64,000 nt of DNA from Limonium bicolor. Taxonomy: Eukaryota; Streptophyta; Magnoliopsida; Caryophyllales; Plumbaginaceae. Of this stretch, positions 10,430-23,198 are shown in pieces. Each line of letters starts with the position of its first letter. Position 1 is the stretch's first letter. The stretch lies in NCBI GenBank assembly GCA_023374045.1, contig JAIOTZ010000155.1, positions 17,058 through 81,057 of the forward strand. The letters are read 5' to 3'. The position numbers and the translations under genes are program-made. The notes beneath the pieces are model-generated. The model ran no database searches, was not told the DNA's origin, and saw only the letters and a list, made by a program, of their open reading frames with translations.

Positions 10430-12949
10430 TATGGGCATTTTGAGTTTCTAGTAATGCCCTTTGGATTGACGAACGCGCCGGCAGTCTTCATGGACCTCAT
10501 GAACCGGATCTTTAATCCCTTTCTAGACCGGTTTGTAGTGGTTTTTATAGACGACATCCTCATCTACTCCAAGGATGAGGAAGAGCACGAGGAGCACCTG
10601 AGATCAGTCTTGCAGATTTTGAGAGAGCAGCAGCTTTACGCCAAACTAACCAAGTGTGATTTTTGGTTGGACCGAGTGGCATTCCTAGGCCACATCGTCA
10701 CCAAAGAAGGAATCTCAGTGGATCCGGCCAAGATCCAAGCAGTGAAAGAGTGGCCAACCCCGAGCAATCTGACGGAGGTTCGTAGCTTCCTGGGTCTAGC
10801 AGGATACTATCGAAGATTTGTGAAGGATTTCTCAAAGATAGCTAGACCTCTCACAAACCTCATGAAGAAAGTCACCAAGTTTCAGTGGGATGATGACTGT
10901 GAGAAGGCGTTTCAGACATTGAAGGAAAGGTTGACCACAGCCCCAGTGTTGACCTTGCCTTCGGGGACAGACGGATTCGAGGTTTTCAGCGATGCTTCCA
11001 AGTATGGCTTGGGGTGTGTCTTGATGCAGCATGGGAAAGTCATAGCCTACGCATCGAGACAGCTGAAGGAGTACGAGACCAGATACCCGACGCACGACCT
11101 AGAGCTTGCAGCAGTAGTCTTCGCCCTGAAGATTTGGAGACACTACTTGTATGGAGTTTCCTGCAAGATCTACACCGACCACAAAAGCCTCAAGTACATC
11201 TTCACTCAGAAGGAACTAAATATGAGGCAGAGGAGATGGTTGGAGCTGATCAAGGACTATGATCTGGAGATTTTATACCATGAAGGGAAGTCCAACCTAG
11301 TGGCCGATGCTCTGAGTAGGAAGAAAAGTCATTCAGTGAATTCGATGTGGGTTCTTCCAGACGAGTTAGTTCGTGATTTTGAGAAGCTGAACTTGGAGGT
11401 GATGGAGGCGGGTGGAGTAGAGCGTGAGGTGAGGTTGTACCACATGAGTGTCTCTTCCGACATCTATGGGGAGATACTCAGGGGACAGCCAGGTGATGCG
11501 AAGTTGGAGCGCATCAAGGATAAGATGACTGAAGGGAAAGCTGAGGGGTTTGAGACCCACAGTGACGGCAGTCTGAGGTTTAGAGGCCGATGGTGTGTAC
11601 CTCAGGGGTGCGTGGAGGTAAAGGAGAGGCTGATGAGGGGGGCTCATAATACTCCCTATTCAGTTCATCCTGGCGGTGATAAGTTGTATAAGGACCTAAA
11701 GAAGATGTTTTGGTGGCCGAATATGAAGAGAGAAGTTGCAGAGTTTGTGTCGAAGTGCCTTACCTGTCAGAAGGTCAAATTCGAACACAAGAGGATGGGA
11801 GGTTTACTGCAGCCGTTGGAGGTTCCAAAGTGGAAGTGGGACTCCATTTCCATGGACTTCGTGATGGGTTTACCACCAGCGAAAGGAGGGGTCAATCAGA
11901 TTTGGGTAATAGTGGACCGACTCACTAAGTCTGCACGGTTCATACCCATGAAGAAGACGTGGTCCATGAGCCAGTTGGTGGATGCTTACATCAGAAATGT
12001 GGTGAGGTATCATGGGGTACCTGAGACCATCATTTCAGACAGAGACTCGAGGTTTTTAGCCCATTTCTGGCAGCAATTTCAGAAGGCGATGGGTACCAAG
12101 TTGAAGTTGAGCACTGCGTTTCATCCAGCCACTGATGGTCAGACCGAGAGAACCATCCAGACCTTGGAGGACATGCTTCGTGCATGTGTGATGGATTTTC
12201 AGGGTTCGTGGGCTGATATGCTACACCTGATAGAATTTTCCTATAATAACAGTTACCACACCAGCATCAGGATGGCTCCTTATGAGGCCCTGTATGGGAG
12301 GAAGTGTAGGACACCGTTATGTTGGAGCGACATTAGTGAGACTGTTGTTTTGGGGCCCCAGTTGATTGAAGAGACTATGGAGCAAGTCCGGATGATTCAG
12401 AGACGAATGAAGGCAGCCCAGGACAGGCAGAAGTCCTATGCCGATCTCAAGCGCAGACCAGAGGAATTCGAGGTGGGAGACAAAGTTTTCTTGAAGGTAT
12501 CTCCTGTGAGAGGAGTAACCAGGTTCGGGAAGAAAGGGAAGCTCAGTCCCAAATTCGTTGGACCCTATGAGATCTTGGAGAGGGTTGGAGAGGTGGCATA
12601 CCGGCTAGCGCTTCCTTGTGAACTGGAGAAAGTTCACAACGTCTTCCATGTTTCCCAGCTGAAGCGGTATGTTCCCGACCCTTTGCATGTGTTGCAGCCA
12701 GAGGTCTTGGAGCTAGAACAGAATCTATCCTATGAGGAGTACCCCATCAAAGTTATGGACACTAAGACCAGGGAGACACGATCGAAGTCCATCCGTATGG
12801 TCAAGGTCTTATGGTCTAATCATGGAACCGAAGAGGCTACATGGGAGGTAGAGGAGGAAATGAGGAAGAAATACCCACAGCTCTTCGATCAGGTAACCGC
12901 TCGAGTCAGTAATTCGTTATCAGTTTTTCGCCTTATGGATGAGTTTTAG
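10430..12949 (+). CDS. pol: pol C-terminal part: RT, RNase H, integrase, chromodomain-like tail
   Basis: Open for 840 codons in the frame interrupted at 5606. It resumes mid-RT with [17 protein letters not shown] and the catalytic FIDDILIYS (FIDD variant of YxDD). RNase H follows ([30 protein letters not shown]). Integrase has an N-terminal zinc-binding region ending CLTCQKVK, then a core with the three acidic positions in [16 protein letters not shown] and [12 protein letters not shown]. The tail [23 protein letters not shown] and [11 protein letters not shown] is the chromodomain-like module of chromoviruses. It ends TAG at 12947. Upstream codons from 10400 belong to solo LTR D. All catalytic motifs look intact, unusual beside the broken gag. 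Acts in the particle and, for integrase, in the nucleus. Confidence 0.95.
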   Translation, partial: YGHFEFLVMPFGLTNAPAVFMDLMNRIFNPFLDRFVVVFIDDILIYSKDEEEHEEHLRSVLQILREQQLYAKLTKCDFWLDRVAFLGHIVTKEGISVDPAKIQAVKEWPTPSNLTEVRSFLGLAGYYRRFVKDFSKIARPLTNLMKKVTKFQWDDDCEKAFQTLKERLTTAPVLTLPSGTDGFEVFSDASKYGLGCVLMQHGKVIAYASRQLKEYETRYPTHDLELAAVVFALKIWRHYLYGVSCKIYTDHKSLKYIFTQKELNMRQRRWLELIKDYDLEILYHEGKSNLVADALSRKKSHSVNSMWVLPDELVRDFEKLNLEVMEAGGVEREVRLYHMSVSSDIYGEILRGQPGDAKLERIKDKMTEGKAEGFETHSDGSLRFRGRWCVPQGCVEVKERLMRGAHNTPYSVHPGGDKLYKDLKKMFWWPNMKREVAEFVSKCLTCQKVKFEHKRMGGLLQPLEVPKWKWDSISMDFVMGLPPAKGGVNQIWVIVDRLTKSARFIPMKKTWSMSQLVDAYIRNVVRYHGVPETIISDRDSRFLAHFWQQFQKAMGTKLKLSTAFHPATDGQTERTIQTLEDMLRACVMDFQGSWADMLHLIEFSYNNSYHTSIRMAPYEALYGRKCRTPLCWSDISETVVLGPQLIEETMEQVRMIQRRMKAAQDRQKSYADLKRRPEEFEVGDKVFLKVSPVRGVTRFGKKGKLSPKFVGPYEILERVGEVAYRLALPCELEKVHNVFHVSQLKRYVPDPLHVLQPEVLELEQNLSYEEYPIKVMDTKTRETRSKSIRMVKVLWSNHGTEEATWEVEEEMRKKYPQLFDQVTARVSNSLSVFRLMDEF

Positions 12950-12971
12950 CTTCGAGGGCGAAGCTTTCTTT

Positions 12972-12985
12972 TAAGGGGGATGAGA
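12972..12985 (+). promoter_or_regulatory. Polypurine tract of element A
   Basis: TAAGGGGGATGAGA lies directly before the 3' LTR start TGAAATACCC. Purine tracts here prime plus-strand DNA synthesis. It starts 22 bases after the pol stop codon. Confidence 0.85.
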
Positions 12986-15445
12986 TGAAATACCCAGGAA
13001 TTTTCAAGCTAGGAATAATATAGTATATGGTATGAGTGACATGTCTGAGATTAGGTGGCCCAGGGAATTAATCTTTCTTCTTAGAGTATTTCTGAATATT
13101 GGTAATATTGCTTTGATGGATTTAATTATATTTCGAACGCTATATGATAATACTAATTTCCCCTCTTAATTTCCCTAAGTTATTTAAACTCCGAAGTACT
13201 ATTCCAGAATATTCTTTCCAACTTATTTTTAAAGTATTCAGAGTTCGAATTCTATTTGACTACTCAAATATTACTTTGTTAACTCTCCTTATTCTTCTCT
13301 CAGTAATTATATTACTGGTATTATCTTTTATTCTTCTTACGAGTTGTTCTTCCCTTGTTAAAACCGTTAAATTATTTACAACACATCTTTTTTTTCTAAA
13401 TTATCTCCTTTCAAATAAATATTTATTAATTGATTCTTGATGTTGTTTCTCATTATGATTTATTCCTTCTTGAATTTCTCCATCAGTTTTCTTTTACTGA
13501 TCTCCCTAACTTATCGATTTTATCCTTTAGAGATATTTTAAATTCCAAGAGTTAGAACTCCTTCTTAAATATTTTATTTGTATTTCCTTTTTAGCATAAG
13601 TCTTTAATTAGGTTATTCTCTTTTCATTATACAAATAATTCTATTTAAGGGTTGATATCTTTTCACTATTTCCCCATCCTCAATACGCCGTTCTTGCGTT
13701 TACAATCTGCTCTTTATTTTCACGTTCTTCTTCTTCTTCAAACCCTTGGTGTTTTTCTCGCTGATTCCGTCGAGGTCTGATTATTCCCTGGTGTCCAGTT
13801 GGTAGATTGTCGGGTAATGTATTCTACTTAGTTGTTTAGTTATTTATTCGTTGTTCGGTAAATTCTGATTGCTAATTTTGATTACCTAGACGCCGATTAC
13901 ATCGACGAGTGCTATCAATAGTCCGGAGCAGTTGGGCTCTTGAGGGTTTTGGTTGTTCCAGGTAAATTCTATGCTCAATGGATTTGACTGTGGTTTTGCG
14001 AAATATTGGAAAAGGGTTCGTTGTGTTTTATCTCGGTTGTGGTTTGAGGATTTGGAAGTTGGAAATTGAATTGAGATTGTGGAAATTCGATAATGGTTTT
14101 AGGGAGTCTTTCACAGGATATTGTTATTGTTTGGGAGCCCATAGGTGCTCCCCATTGCTATTGTTTGCGCTGCACACATTGTTGTAGTTAAGCTCTATGA
14201 TCTACTCTATGTTACTGCTGTTTCATAGGGGGTGTGCACACTTAAGGACTTAGGGTGAGGTGGTTGTTTGACGGTCCCATAGGTGACTGTCCTGGAATTG
14301 TGGTTTGGGGTCCCATAGGTGACCCCGTGTTCGGAATTGTGGTTATTACTTCCTGTTGAAAGCTCCCTACTGCGGTTTCGGTATTTATATGTTTTTCTGG
14401 AAATTCTTCAACTGTTCAGCAAATCTCCTCATCTGATTGTTAAAGGCAAATGTGTTCTGAAATGTATTTTACAGTTTGAGGTAGAATTTACTCAGTTTTT
14501 CTGATTTGTGCGATCCTTTCTGTGTTTCTGTCTATGTTTTATGATCGCAGGTGTGGATGACTAACTGTGGGGATCGGGACGGCGAATCACATAGTTTAGG
14601 GACCACATATTAATAAGGCGATGTTTTGAATTCCAGTGTCTAAGAGATGTTATTATGTTCTCAACTTTTATACATTAAATGCTTATTTTGCTTCCGCATA
14701 ACTTGAAAGTTAACTTGTGTTTTTAGTGTTATTTAGTTCATTAGCCTGAGCACCCATGGGAATTGGGTGTGGCGGTAATGCCCTGGACGTTTTGAGATCC
14801 GCTGCTATGTTAAGGTTATGTTCATTTGAGTTTTGGTTAACTGCGTTTATTGGTTTCTATGAATCGGTTTTATCAAGTTTGAGCTTCGTATTAAATATTT
14901 GGCAATGATCTTATCTGTTCAAAAGTTCCTCATGTTGTTATTGTGGTTTATGTGAGAGTTTTTAATGGTTTTTGGTTCCTGTTTACGTTTTTAGAACTGC
15001 ACTAAGGACCTGTCCGAACGTCCGTCCGGACATCTATGTTCGGACAGGCCCCGAAGGTTTTAGAAGCTTTTTGTTTTGGCGTGTCCGAACTTTGGTCCGA
15101 ACTTTGATGTTCGGACACGCCACGTTAAATTTCTCGGACTTTTCAAACTTACTTGTGTCCGAACTTCAAAGTCCGGACACAAGTTCGGACGTCTTTGGTT
15201 TTCAGGCCCTTTAACTCTCGACTTGTGTCCGAACATCAATGTCCGGACACAAGTTCGGACGTTTGGTTTTTCGCAGTCTGTTTCTCTTCGGCTTGTGTCC
15301 GAACTTACCATGTCCGGACACAAGTTCAAACCAGCTCTGTTTTGCTCTTTTAGGACTCGTTTGAAGTCCGTTTTTGATGCCGTTTGCGCCATTAGATTTG
15401 TATTTTCTTAAGCTATGTTTTGGGGTAAAAATCCAGGGTGTTACA
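12986..15445 (+). repeat. 3' LTR of gypsy element A
   Basis: A 2460-bp direct repeat of 617-3081 with the same ends. Differences are scattered single bases and small indels. The bases after it (ACCAC) do not match those before the 5' LTR (ACATG), and CACTA sequence does not resume, so the right flank is a different locus from the left flank. Confidence 0.95.
15009..15331. repeat. Hairpin array, five units, in 3' LTR of A
   Basis: Same five units and spacing as 2643-2966. The last arm has decayed (AAGTTCAAAC instead of AAGTTCGGAC), so stem 2 of unit 5 is weakened here while the other units keep their pairing. Confidence 0.88.
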
Positions 15446-18400
15446 ACCACCCATTATGATTAAGTCTTCCCCTTAACTTAATTAAGACCTACAACCTGTA
15501 TATCGGAAGCATAGTGTCGTAGATGCATTTCATTACAACTTCATTGATCTTAGAATTTAGAGACAACTACTAGACTCAATTATTTTATCTTTACTTTAGA
15601 ATGACTTAATATTATAACCATTTAATTATCTTGTCTTAAGATGTTCAATTACTCTTCATCCTGAAACAACTATATTTTAATTAACTCAAACCCTTCCAAC
15701 TCTTTTACTTAGTATCCACAAAGTATATTATTCGCTTAATTATTACCTGTATAATAAGGTGTTTTAAGATTACCCTCTTTATGTATCCTTACTTACATTT
15801 TAATTTCCCAAGTATTTAATTTTTACACACATTCTCTCCATAGAGTATGCATAATCCTTTTGTACTAAATTTTAATAAACGTATGTCTTAAATACATTTT
15901 ATATTACTTACAAGACCAAAGGTTTCAAAGGAATAACTTAATAAATTAATTTCCTTTATTGTATTTTAGGATAAACATTATATCTCGACATAAGGTAAAA
16001 TTTATCTAAGAACTAAATTCTGATTCATAATTGAAATTGTTAATTATGTAATAAGATAATCTATTCTGAAAATCCCCATACCTTATATTCAAATGACACA
16101 TTAATATTTCCAGTGTCAAAAAGGTAAATCAATATAATCTCTTACGTAACCTAGTTTCATCTAATTAAAGGTTTAAAGATTTTAAGTATCTAATTTCTAT
16201 TTATAAACCTTCTATAAATTCTAACTACTAAATACCTCACTTAATTGTAAACTCACATCCTAAGTATTGGTAATAAATGTTATAAATGTATTTCATATGG
16301 CTTATCTAATACCAGGAAACTTAAGGATTATTATTTAGATAAATTTCCAAATCATAGTTTAATATAGTTTTATATCATAACCCTTTTAATGATTTTATCT
16401 TAAAACATTAAGTTATATTCCAATACCATAAATGTTAAGAAATGATTACATCTAGACTTACTAATCCACCTCACATTTAGATGTAAATGTATTTTATTTA
16501 TTTTATTATTGTTTATATATTAAGAACATTTAGATGTAAAAGTATTACATTTATTCATTAATTATATAGTAAGTTCTCTTTGTGTAAAATCCAATTACAA
16601 ATATTCCTAAGTCCCAACTTATTAATTACCTAACCAAATTATAGATTTATATTGTGGTCATTGACTAAATATATACATGTATTTTAATACTGTTCATATA
16701 AATCTTAGAAATTCAAGGGTAACTCAAAACTAAATTCCATAATCATAAATTAATAACACCTCATATAATATTCTTTTATTAGTATCATGCAGAGGTTTAG
16801 TTTAACTCATAATTCCTTCATATTATATTTTCTATAAGGTATTTTATTCCTTTTATTTACTCATTTATTTTATGTGTATTTATTAGGATTAATTCAAGAC
16901 ATCCTTTATTTAGTTTTATTGCATTCAATTATTTAAATTAACCTTTACACATATCTATATCCAAAATATGGTGTATAAATAAAATATTTTCCTTAGTTTC
17001 AATTAAGCATATTAACTAATATATTATATAATTAATGTAAATGTAGATTAATTTAGTTCCTTGATTTACTTTAAGTTATCTCTTAATTCCCTTTTATAAA
17101 TGCGTAAAAATATATATATATATTTATTCCTTAGTTAATTAAAATATTAACTCCCATATAATATAGTAAATAAAATGTAAGATAACTAAATTCCTTAATT
17201 TATATAAGTTTCTACTTAAGTAAGTATATATACATATGTAAATAATTTCACTTCTCTTAAAAGCTAATACAAAAACATTTATAAACTTACTGTTATAAAA
17301 TGTTAATTTAGTTCCCTTTATTTTCCCCAGCTTAAAAGTTAATTAACAAACCATACTTTAATTTTTGGTTACATTAAAAACCTTATATTATAGGTTATTC
17401 TTATGAAAAACTCACAAACACAATTTTAAAAACCTTTTACCATTGCCCAAAAATTCCCAAATTTAATATACAGTAACTATAACATTTTAGACATATTATA
17501 AAATTTTTATTTCATAAAAATATCTTTTAAATTTAGCCAAATAATTCTGGAAAACCCGTAACTTGCAAAAATCATAACTTATGTTTAAAAACTCCAAAAC
17601 CATATTAATTTACATCAAAATAAACTAGATTAAATAAGGAATCTATGGTTAAAATTTCAAGTCAAAATACATTCGGGAAGATATTTAAATTAACCCAACA
17701 AGTTAAGACTATTTACTGGAATTTATTAAAACCCTTATAAACTAATTCTGGAATGTTTTAATCTCGGCCGTCCAATCTCTTAAAACGAGATCGGACAGCC
17801 CCTGTTTTCCGAGTTCGTCAGCGAAGATACTATACAGACCGAGTACTAAATCTCAAATTCCTCCCAATCCACAGAACGAAATCGAGTGATTCTTGTTTCT
17901 ATGGATTCGTATTCAAATTTCGGTTCTATTGGTATCAATTTCCCTAATTATAATGCCGAGTTCATCCAGTTTCGAATTCGATTAGAAGGTTAGGGTTTAG
18001 TTTCGGTACAGAGTTCAAATCGATCGCAATTCTTACAAATTCTCCTAATCTAATACGAAATTGACTAAATTAACACATGGGTTAGATCGGAAATACAACT
18101 ACGAACAGCAAAAATGGAGAAATTTGATCGGAGACTCACCGGATTGTGCGAATTGTGCGAATTACAATTCGGAAAACTGGGAAAAACTCGAACTTTAATC
18201 AGTTCGTGATGCCAACTTTGAGGATCTATAACTAGCAGTACATAACGAGTTAGATTATGAGTAAGGGCTCATTGGAAAGAACAAATGTAGATCTACGTAT
18301 TGGTAGCAATGACTAAACCTAACTCGCACCATACAGAAAGATATTGAAGTCACAAAACATGAGTTTACCTCTCTGGTTCGGTATGATTTTATGTGCTGTT

Positions 18401-20092
18401 GAAACCGAAACTTTAGATCTCTATATCTCCCAACTGGTTACGAATCAGACTTGGGCATAAACACGAAAATTGTAGAGGGATTAGAGACCTTTACAACGAG
18501 CTAAAGAAATTGAATTTTGGTTAATTAACGAAGAAGTTATGATCGACGCAAGTTACCTGAGATCGAAGAGAAATCTGGAATTCTGGAAACAGTTTCACAA
18601 GGTGGCTACTTTGGCTCGATTTTCCGGTTGACTCAGAAGGAGTTAGGGTTTGTATGAGTAATGGTTGGAAAGAGGAATTGTAGGAGAAGAGAATGGTGAA
18701 GACGACATGGAAAAATATTGATAGATGTAAAAGTTATAGCCGTCTAAAGTTAGGGCAAAGTAAGGGAAATCGGTTACCGAAATTCAGGGAAGAAATCGGC
18801 TAAGTGTGGGCGACCCATTACAGAGTGACATGTGGCATCTCTTAAAATTTTGATTCAAAACTTCAATCTAGCATAACTTTGGCTAGGATGATCCGTTTTT
18901 GACGTTCTTTTTATCGATCTTCATGGTTTTTCATAACCTATTTATTGGTATAGGTTTCATGGCCTGGTTTGACCATTCTCAAAAAGTCAACTCTAGCAAG
19001 GCTTAATAAGCTTTAAGGTTTCTAAAATTTTATATTGACTTTTATGTTTCAAAACAATGTTCCAACACTTCCTAAAATCTTTATAATATATTTGGAGTGT
19101 TTAGTAATTTTCCCAAGATTTATTGACTTATAAATCTTATTATTAAATTCATAATACTATCTAATAATGTATAATAATTAGGGTTAAATAGGAGAAAACC
19201 CCTAAATAAATTTCACAATTCCATATAATAATTTAATATTCATAATTCCATATAATAGTTTAATATTCATAATTCCATATAATAATTTAATACTTAATAG
19301 TATTATTCAAGGTTTAATAAAAGAAATCCCCTAAATTAATTTAAATTAATTTAGGGGTATTTCATTGTCACATGGAACTTGTCTCTTGGTCTGTTATGAG
19401 ACTTATTGAACCGAATTTATGCAGTCCAATTCGTGGTCAATGGTCAACATTGGCCAACTTAGTCAATGTTGACCCAAACGGGCCCCACTTTAGGGTTTTA
19501 TTAATATTTTAATATTAAATTTGTAAAAATTCATAAATTTCTGGAATTAAATTCCTAACATGTTATAATATGATATTTTATCATATTTAAAGGTATTTAT
19601 AACCTTTTAGCCCATTTAAAACCAATTTAGAAGACAATTACACAAAAACGTGCTTTAAGGAGTTTTAGTGCACATTTTGTGTCGCAAGGTGTTTCTGGGC
19701 TCTGTTTTCTTTGACAACGGTTTTGTTGTGTTCCTTACATGATATTTGATCATGGTATCAAATTTTATATCATTTAGAGGTCATTAGACCTTTAAGGTTT
19801 CTTAGAGCACATTTTTGCCCTTTTTGACCTTGAAGCATGAAAGTGCTTGTTCTTCGTGTTGGTGTGTTGCCCAACAATTGTAATATGTTTAGTAATGTGT
19901 TAATATGCTTAGGACAAATTTTTAGGTCCTAAGTAGTTCATTTGGGTATTTGTTTACCCTTAACAGTCAAAGGGTGCAACATCTTGTTTTGTGTTGACCA
20001 CTGTTGTTCTCAGTTGACTTTTAAGGCATGTTTAGGCCTTAATTAACGTGATTAAATATTTAATCCATGTTTAATAAGTTTGGGGTATTTCA
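15446..20092 (-). mobile_element. Reverse-strand LTR fragment E (U3 side), large-LTR gypsy
   Basis: The right end is GTTTGGGGTATTTCA at 20078-20092, the reverse complement of the TGAAATACCCCAAAC start shared by LTRs D, G and C. Just inside it, a CGTGCTTTAAGGAG...TTTTGTGT block near 19650 matches the same place in the C LTRs (52360-52395). Going left it turns very AT-rich (15446-17750), like the U3 of D. No R/U5 block, TGTAACACCC end or primer site was found, so the LTR is taken to be cut off where element A begins. A GGCCGTCC...GGACAGCC imperfect hairpin sits at 17765-17800. No coding sequence seen. Confidence 0.65.
19214..19294. repeat. Tandem repeat, 3 x 27 bp
   Basis: Three adjacent near-identical copies of a 27-base AT-rich unit containing AATTCCATATAATA, inside LTR fragment E. 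Copies differ at one to three positions. Confidence 0.85.
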
Positions 20093-20886
20093 GTAATCCC
20101 AGGCGTCCCTCACAAGGGGAAGGAAGGAAGGGTCGGAGGTCCAAATATTGAGAAACTTAAAACTTCTCCTTCGGGGGGCGGGGATGGGGAGGGTGATGAT
20201 CATTGGGCTATGGTCCGAGACCAGAGGAGGGAGGAAGGTAGCAAAGCTCGTGGGAAACCTCATGATCCATTCCTCGTTTACCAAGACTCAATAGATTTTC
20301 CCAAGGACGCGCCTATGGTCGAATTAGTTATTCCACCAGGTGAAAAAGCGTCCATAGAAGCGAAGGTCTTGTAACTCAGTCTGGAGACACAATCGGAGAA
20401 ATCGCGGTAGTCACTCGGCTGAGGGTTTCGCATGATGATCCTATCTTGAGCGTAGAGGATATTGTTAAAGTCTCCTGCCACAATCCATGGCCCAGTAATG
20501 GTGTGGGTGAGATTGATGATATCCTCCTAGAGAAGGGCTCTGAGGCTAGGGTTGTTTCACCCGTAGACAATTGAGATGGTAAAATCATGGCCCCCGAGTA
20601 TAGAAGCCTTGCAAGAGAGGATTTGATCTGAGCAATGGAAGAAGGTGAGGGTGATGATGGAGGAGTTGTAGAGGGTCCAGATGCGCCCGCTTGGATGCAC
20701 CCCATAGTTGTGGACAATACTCCAAGCAGGGAAGAATCAAGCTAGAATAGAAGGGAGGTTATGGATTGAAACATGGGTTTCCAGAAGGCTAAACACACAG
20801 AGCTTGTTGTTAGCCACAAATTTTTGGATCTCAAGGAGCTTGGGTTGGTCGTTGCAACCCTTAACATTCCAAGCTGCCAAATTCAT
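20093..20886 (-). pseudogene. LINE ORF2 start: AP-type endonuclease, truncated, with stops
   Basis: The endonuclease nicks target DNA to prime reverse transcription. ATG at 20886-20884 opens MNLAAWNVKGCNDQPKL, a typical plant L1 ORF2 start, then LLETHV with the catalytic Glu region. Stops occur near 20740, 20565 and 20525, and a frameshift lies further on. Conserved pieces continue: AGDFNNILY (GDFN motif, 20450-20480) and SDHSPMIITLP (catalytic Asp-His, near 20215). The frame ends at RDAWDY where LTR E begins. The whole RT and RNase H region is lost, so it is inactive. Confidence 0.88.
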
Positions 20887-23198
20887 AGAGAGGGGGTGGA
20901 GGAGGGGGCGGGGAGGGCATTTCCCTTATCCAAGATAGAAAAAGAATTAGAGAGTTGGATGAAGAGGTCATCAGGAAGGGCCTGCAGAGCTTTATCTGGG
21001 GGAATCTTACCTGTAGTGGTGACCTCCTGCCAAGGGTCTTCGAAGATGGGATTTAACACAAGCTGGAGAGAGGGGGACATCATAAGTTTAGGGCTATTAG
21101 GGGAGCAATCAGGATCCGGCTGAGCGGTAAGACTCGGGGAAGAGGCCCTAGATGACTGGTTTAGGCCCTTCAAAGAGTGGGGTCTAGGAGCCATAACAAC
21201 GGTGGTCTGAGTAGTGTCACTATCGGATGGGGCTGACTGGTCTAAGGAAGTCTGCGTGATGGGGTTCTTAGTTAGGGCGGAGGTGTCTAACATGGAATGG
21301 GGGCTCACCCTCGAGGCACGACAAGTGGAACGGTGAGAGGGTGGCTTAGGCTTAGGAACCAGAGAGCACCCTGGTCGGGTTGGTTCAGGGCGGGCGATAC
21401 TTTGACAGCGAGCAGACGAATGCCCAAGGCGGCTGCAGGAAGAGCAAGTGATTGGCTCCCATTCGTAGACAACCGGCTGAAAGTGGATACCTTTGGGGGT
21501 GCGGATCTCGATCTCTCTAGTAACATCTAAACTGAAATCCACTTCCACGAGGGCTCGAGCGAAAGAGATTCTAGATTTGGACGTTGTGGATTGGTCGGTG
21601 TGGAGGGGGTGCCTACCTTAGAGCAGATCTTAGAGAGACTAGATTGGGACCAGAGGCTAATAGGAAGCCTGGGAAGCTGGATCCAAACTGGGATGTGGTT
21701 CAGGTCCTTGGGGTTGAAAGAGAGGTCAGGGGACCATTTTTTTAGAACAAGAGGAGAAGAGTGAAGGAGCCAAGGGCCCTTTTCAAGAACTTGATGCATG
21801 AAGGTCCTCGTCATTGTCAAATCGAAAAAGGAACCGTCCTTCTTCGCGGAGAAGGATCTGAGGGGTGGGCACAAAGTTCCATGCTCGTTTAACATATTCT
21901 TTGACAATATTAAATCCAAATTTCCTACCCAGATATAGCCCACTAGTGCATTTCCCCAGTGGTCAATTTCAGGCAAGAGGTCATGCTCCTTAATCGTAAC
22001 ATAGGGACTATCAGAAACTGAAGTTTCATTGCTCTCAGTAGACAAAGTCATACCACTATTCGATTTTTGTTTAGCTAATAGCATGTCAAGGAATGAGGGA
22101 ATAAACTTAGTACCTGATATCATCTTATTCACTCGATTCGGATGAGTGGATCTTTTGGCCTCTGGAACTCGCTCGCTCAATGGTGCTGGTGCTGCACCGA
22201 CCGGTCCTTTGGGAGCTAGAGAGACCTCGTTTCCAGTAGATGTGTCTGGCCGGTTAAGGTACTCCTCCAATGCCGAGTCGACTGGGGGGTCGAAAGATCC
22301 ACAATCAAGTCAATAGCTGGAGTCGAAGAAGGAATTGTTTCAGCAACTATCTGGGCGGCCCCATTCTTATGAAAGACCACATGGGGTCCAGGTGCTATAT
22401 TGGCACGACCCCTGGTCTTGAAGGACCTGTCCAGCGGGAATAAATCCTAGAATTTGAGCCGCAACTACCAAAGTACCACTCGCGACTACAGTGACAACCG
22501 ATCCATTTGATATCGGAGGAGGGACCCGAGCCGGCTCACCAGACTCAGCCGCATCAACAAGGCAAGATGGGGCCCTTGAAGAGGCAAAACCTGCGCCAAC
22601 AACATTAACATGGGTAGCTTCATCCATGCGCAAATCAGATCCAGCAGACAGAGACAGGGGAGAAGTGGCAAAAGCCGATAGAGCCTGGGGGAGAGGGGCA
22701 GCTGCCTCGGTCGAAGTACAAGGCAGGGACAACACAGGACCACCGCCATCGTAGCCCACCAGTGCCGACGCCTCACCATCTGAAGCTTGAGGAGGGAGTC
22801 CACCATCAGAGCCAGCAACTTCTAGAACCGGCGACTCCATAGCAGATGGCAACTCCATAGTAGACGAAGAGGATGCCAGCGCAGCCTCACCAGGTGTTGC
22901 TCCACTAGCCGGGGAAGTCACAGGATTGGAGCGGGTGGAGGGACACTTCTGACCCATCGCGAGCTTCAGAGAACCAGAGAGGGAGGAGAGCACGAGGGTG
23001 GGGGGAAAGACCAACCGGAGTGAGACCTAGCCACCAGGCTGAGGCCTGGCGGCGCGGCGGGAACACTGGCGGCGGCTCAGTCGGAACAGCGGGGGGGAAC
23101 TCCAACGAGATATCGGGGGATGTCGGGGAAGAAACACCGGAGCGGAGGGAATTGGAAATCGCCAGGGCGGGATGCGCGTGGAGCGCGTACTCCTCCAA
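20883..23198 (-). pseudogene. LINE ORF1: DUF4283 and zinc-knuckle protein, frameshifted
   Basis: LINE ORF1 proteins bind the element RNA. From ATG 23198 (MEEYALHAHPALA) the frame changes near 22950, 22300 and 21540, so the product is split over four frames. 22367-23014 is low-complexity, Ala/Ser/Pro-rich. 21527-22270 carries the DUF4283-like region (ALVGYIWVGNLDLI, then FFDLTMTRTFMHQVLEKGPW, then IPVWIQLPRLP). 20883-21548 continues with VDFSLDVTREIEIRTPKG and the knuckle CSSCSRLGHSSARC, followed by a Ser/Pro-rich tail. The stop TGA (20885-20883) overlaps the ORF2 ATG. Without the shifts the product would be roughly 770 residues, somewhat long for this class. Confidence 0.85.

Larger units (their letters stand above)
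617..15445 (+). mobile_element. Ty3/gypsy retrotransposon A, Tekay/Del-like chromovirus
   Basis: Full-structure LTR element: 5' LTR, tRNA-iMet primer site, gag, protease, reverse transcriptase, RNase H, integrase, polypurine tract, 3' LTR. Both LTRs begin TGAAATACCC and end GGGTGTTACA. The order PR-RT-RH-IN and a chromodomain-like tail after integrase ([11 protein letters not shown]) place it among chromoviruses; the long LTRs and tail fit the Tekay/Del lineage. The two LTRs look nearly identical over 2.46 kb, with scattered substitutions and small indels, so insertion is fairly recent. A second element (solo LTR D) is nested in RT. No matching target duplication is seen: the left flank ends ACATG and the right flank starts ACCAC. 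gag is frameshifted, so the copy is not autonomous. Confidence 0.93.

Noticed and set aside
15439..15460. TGTTACAACCACCC as the left end of LTR E
   Set aside because: These TG..ACA bases belong to the 3' LTR of A, which ends the same way at 3081. The following text lacks the TGTAACACCC form and the R/U5 blocks of the family.
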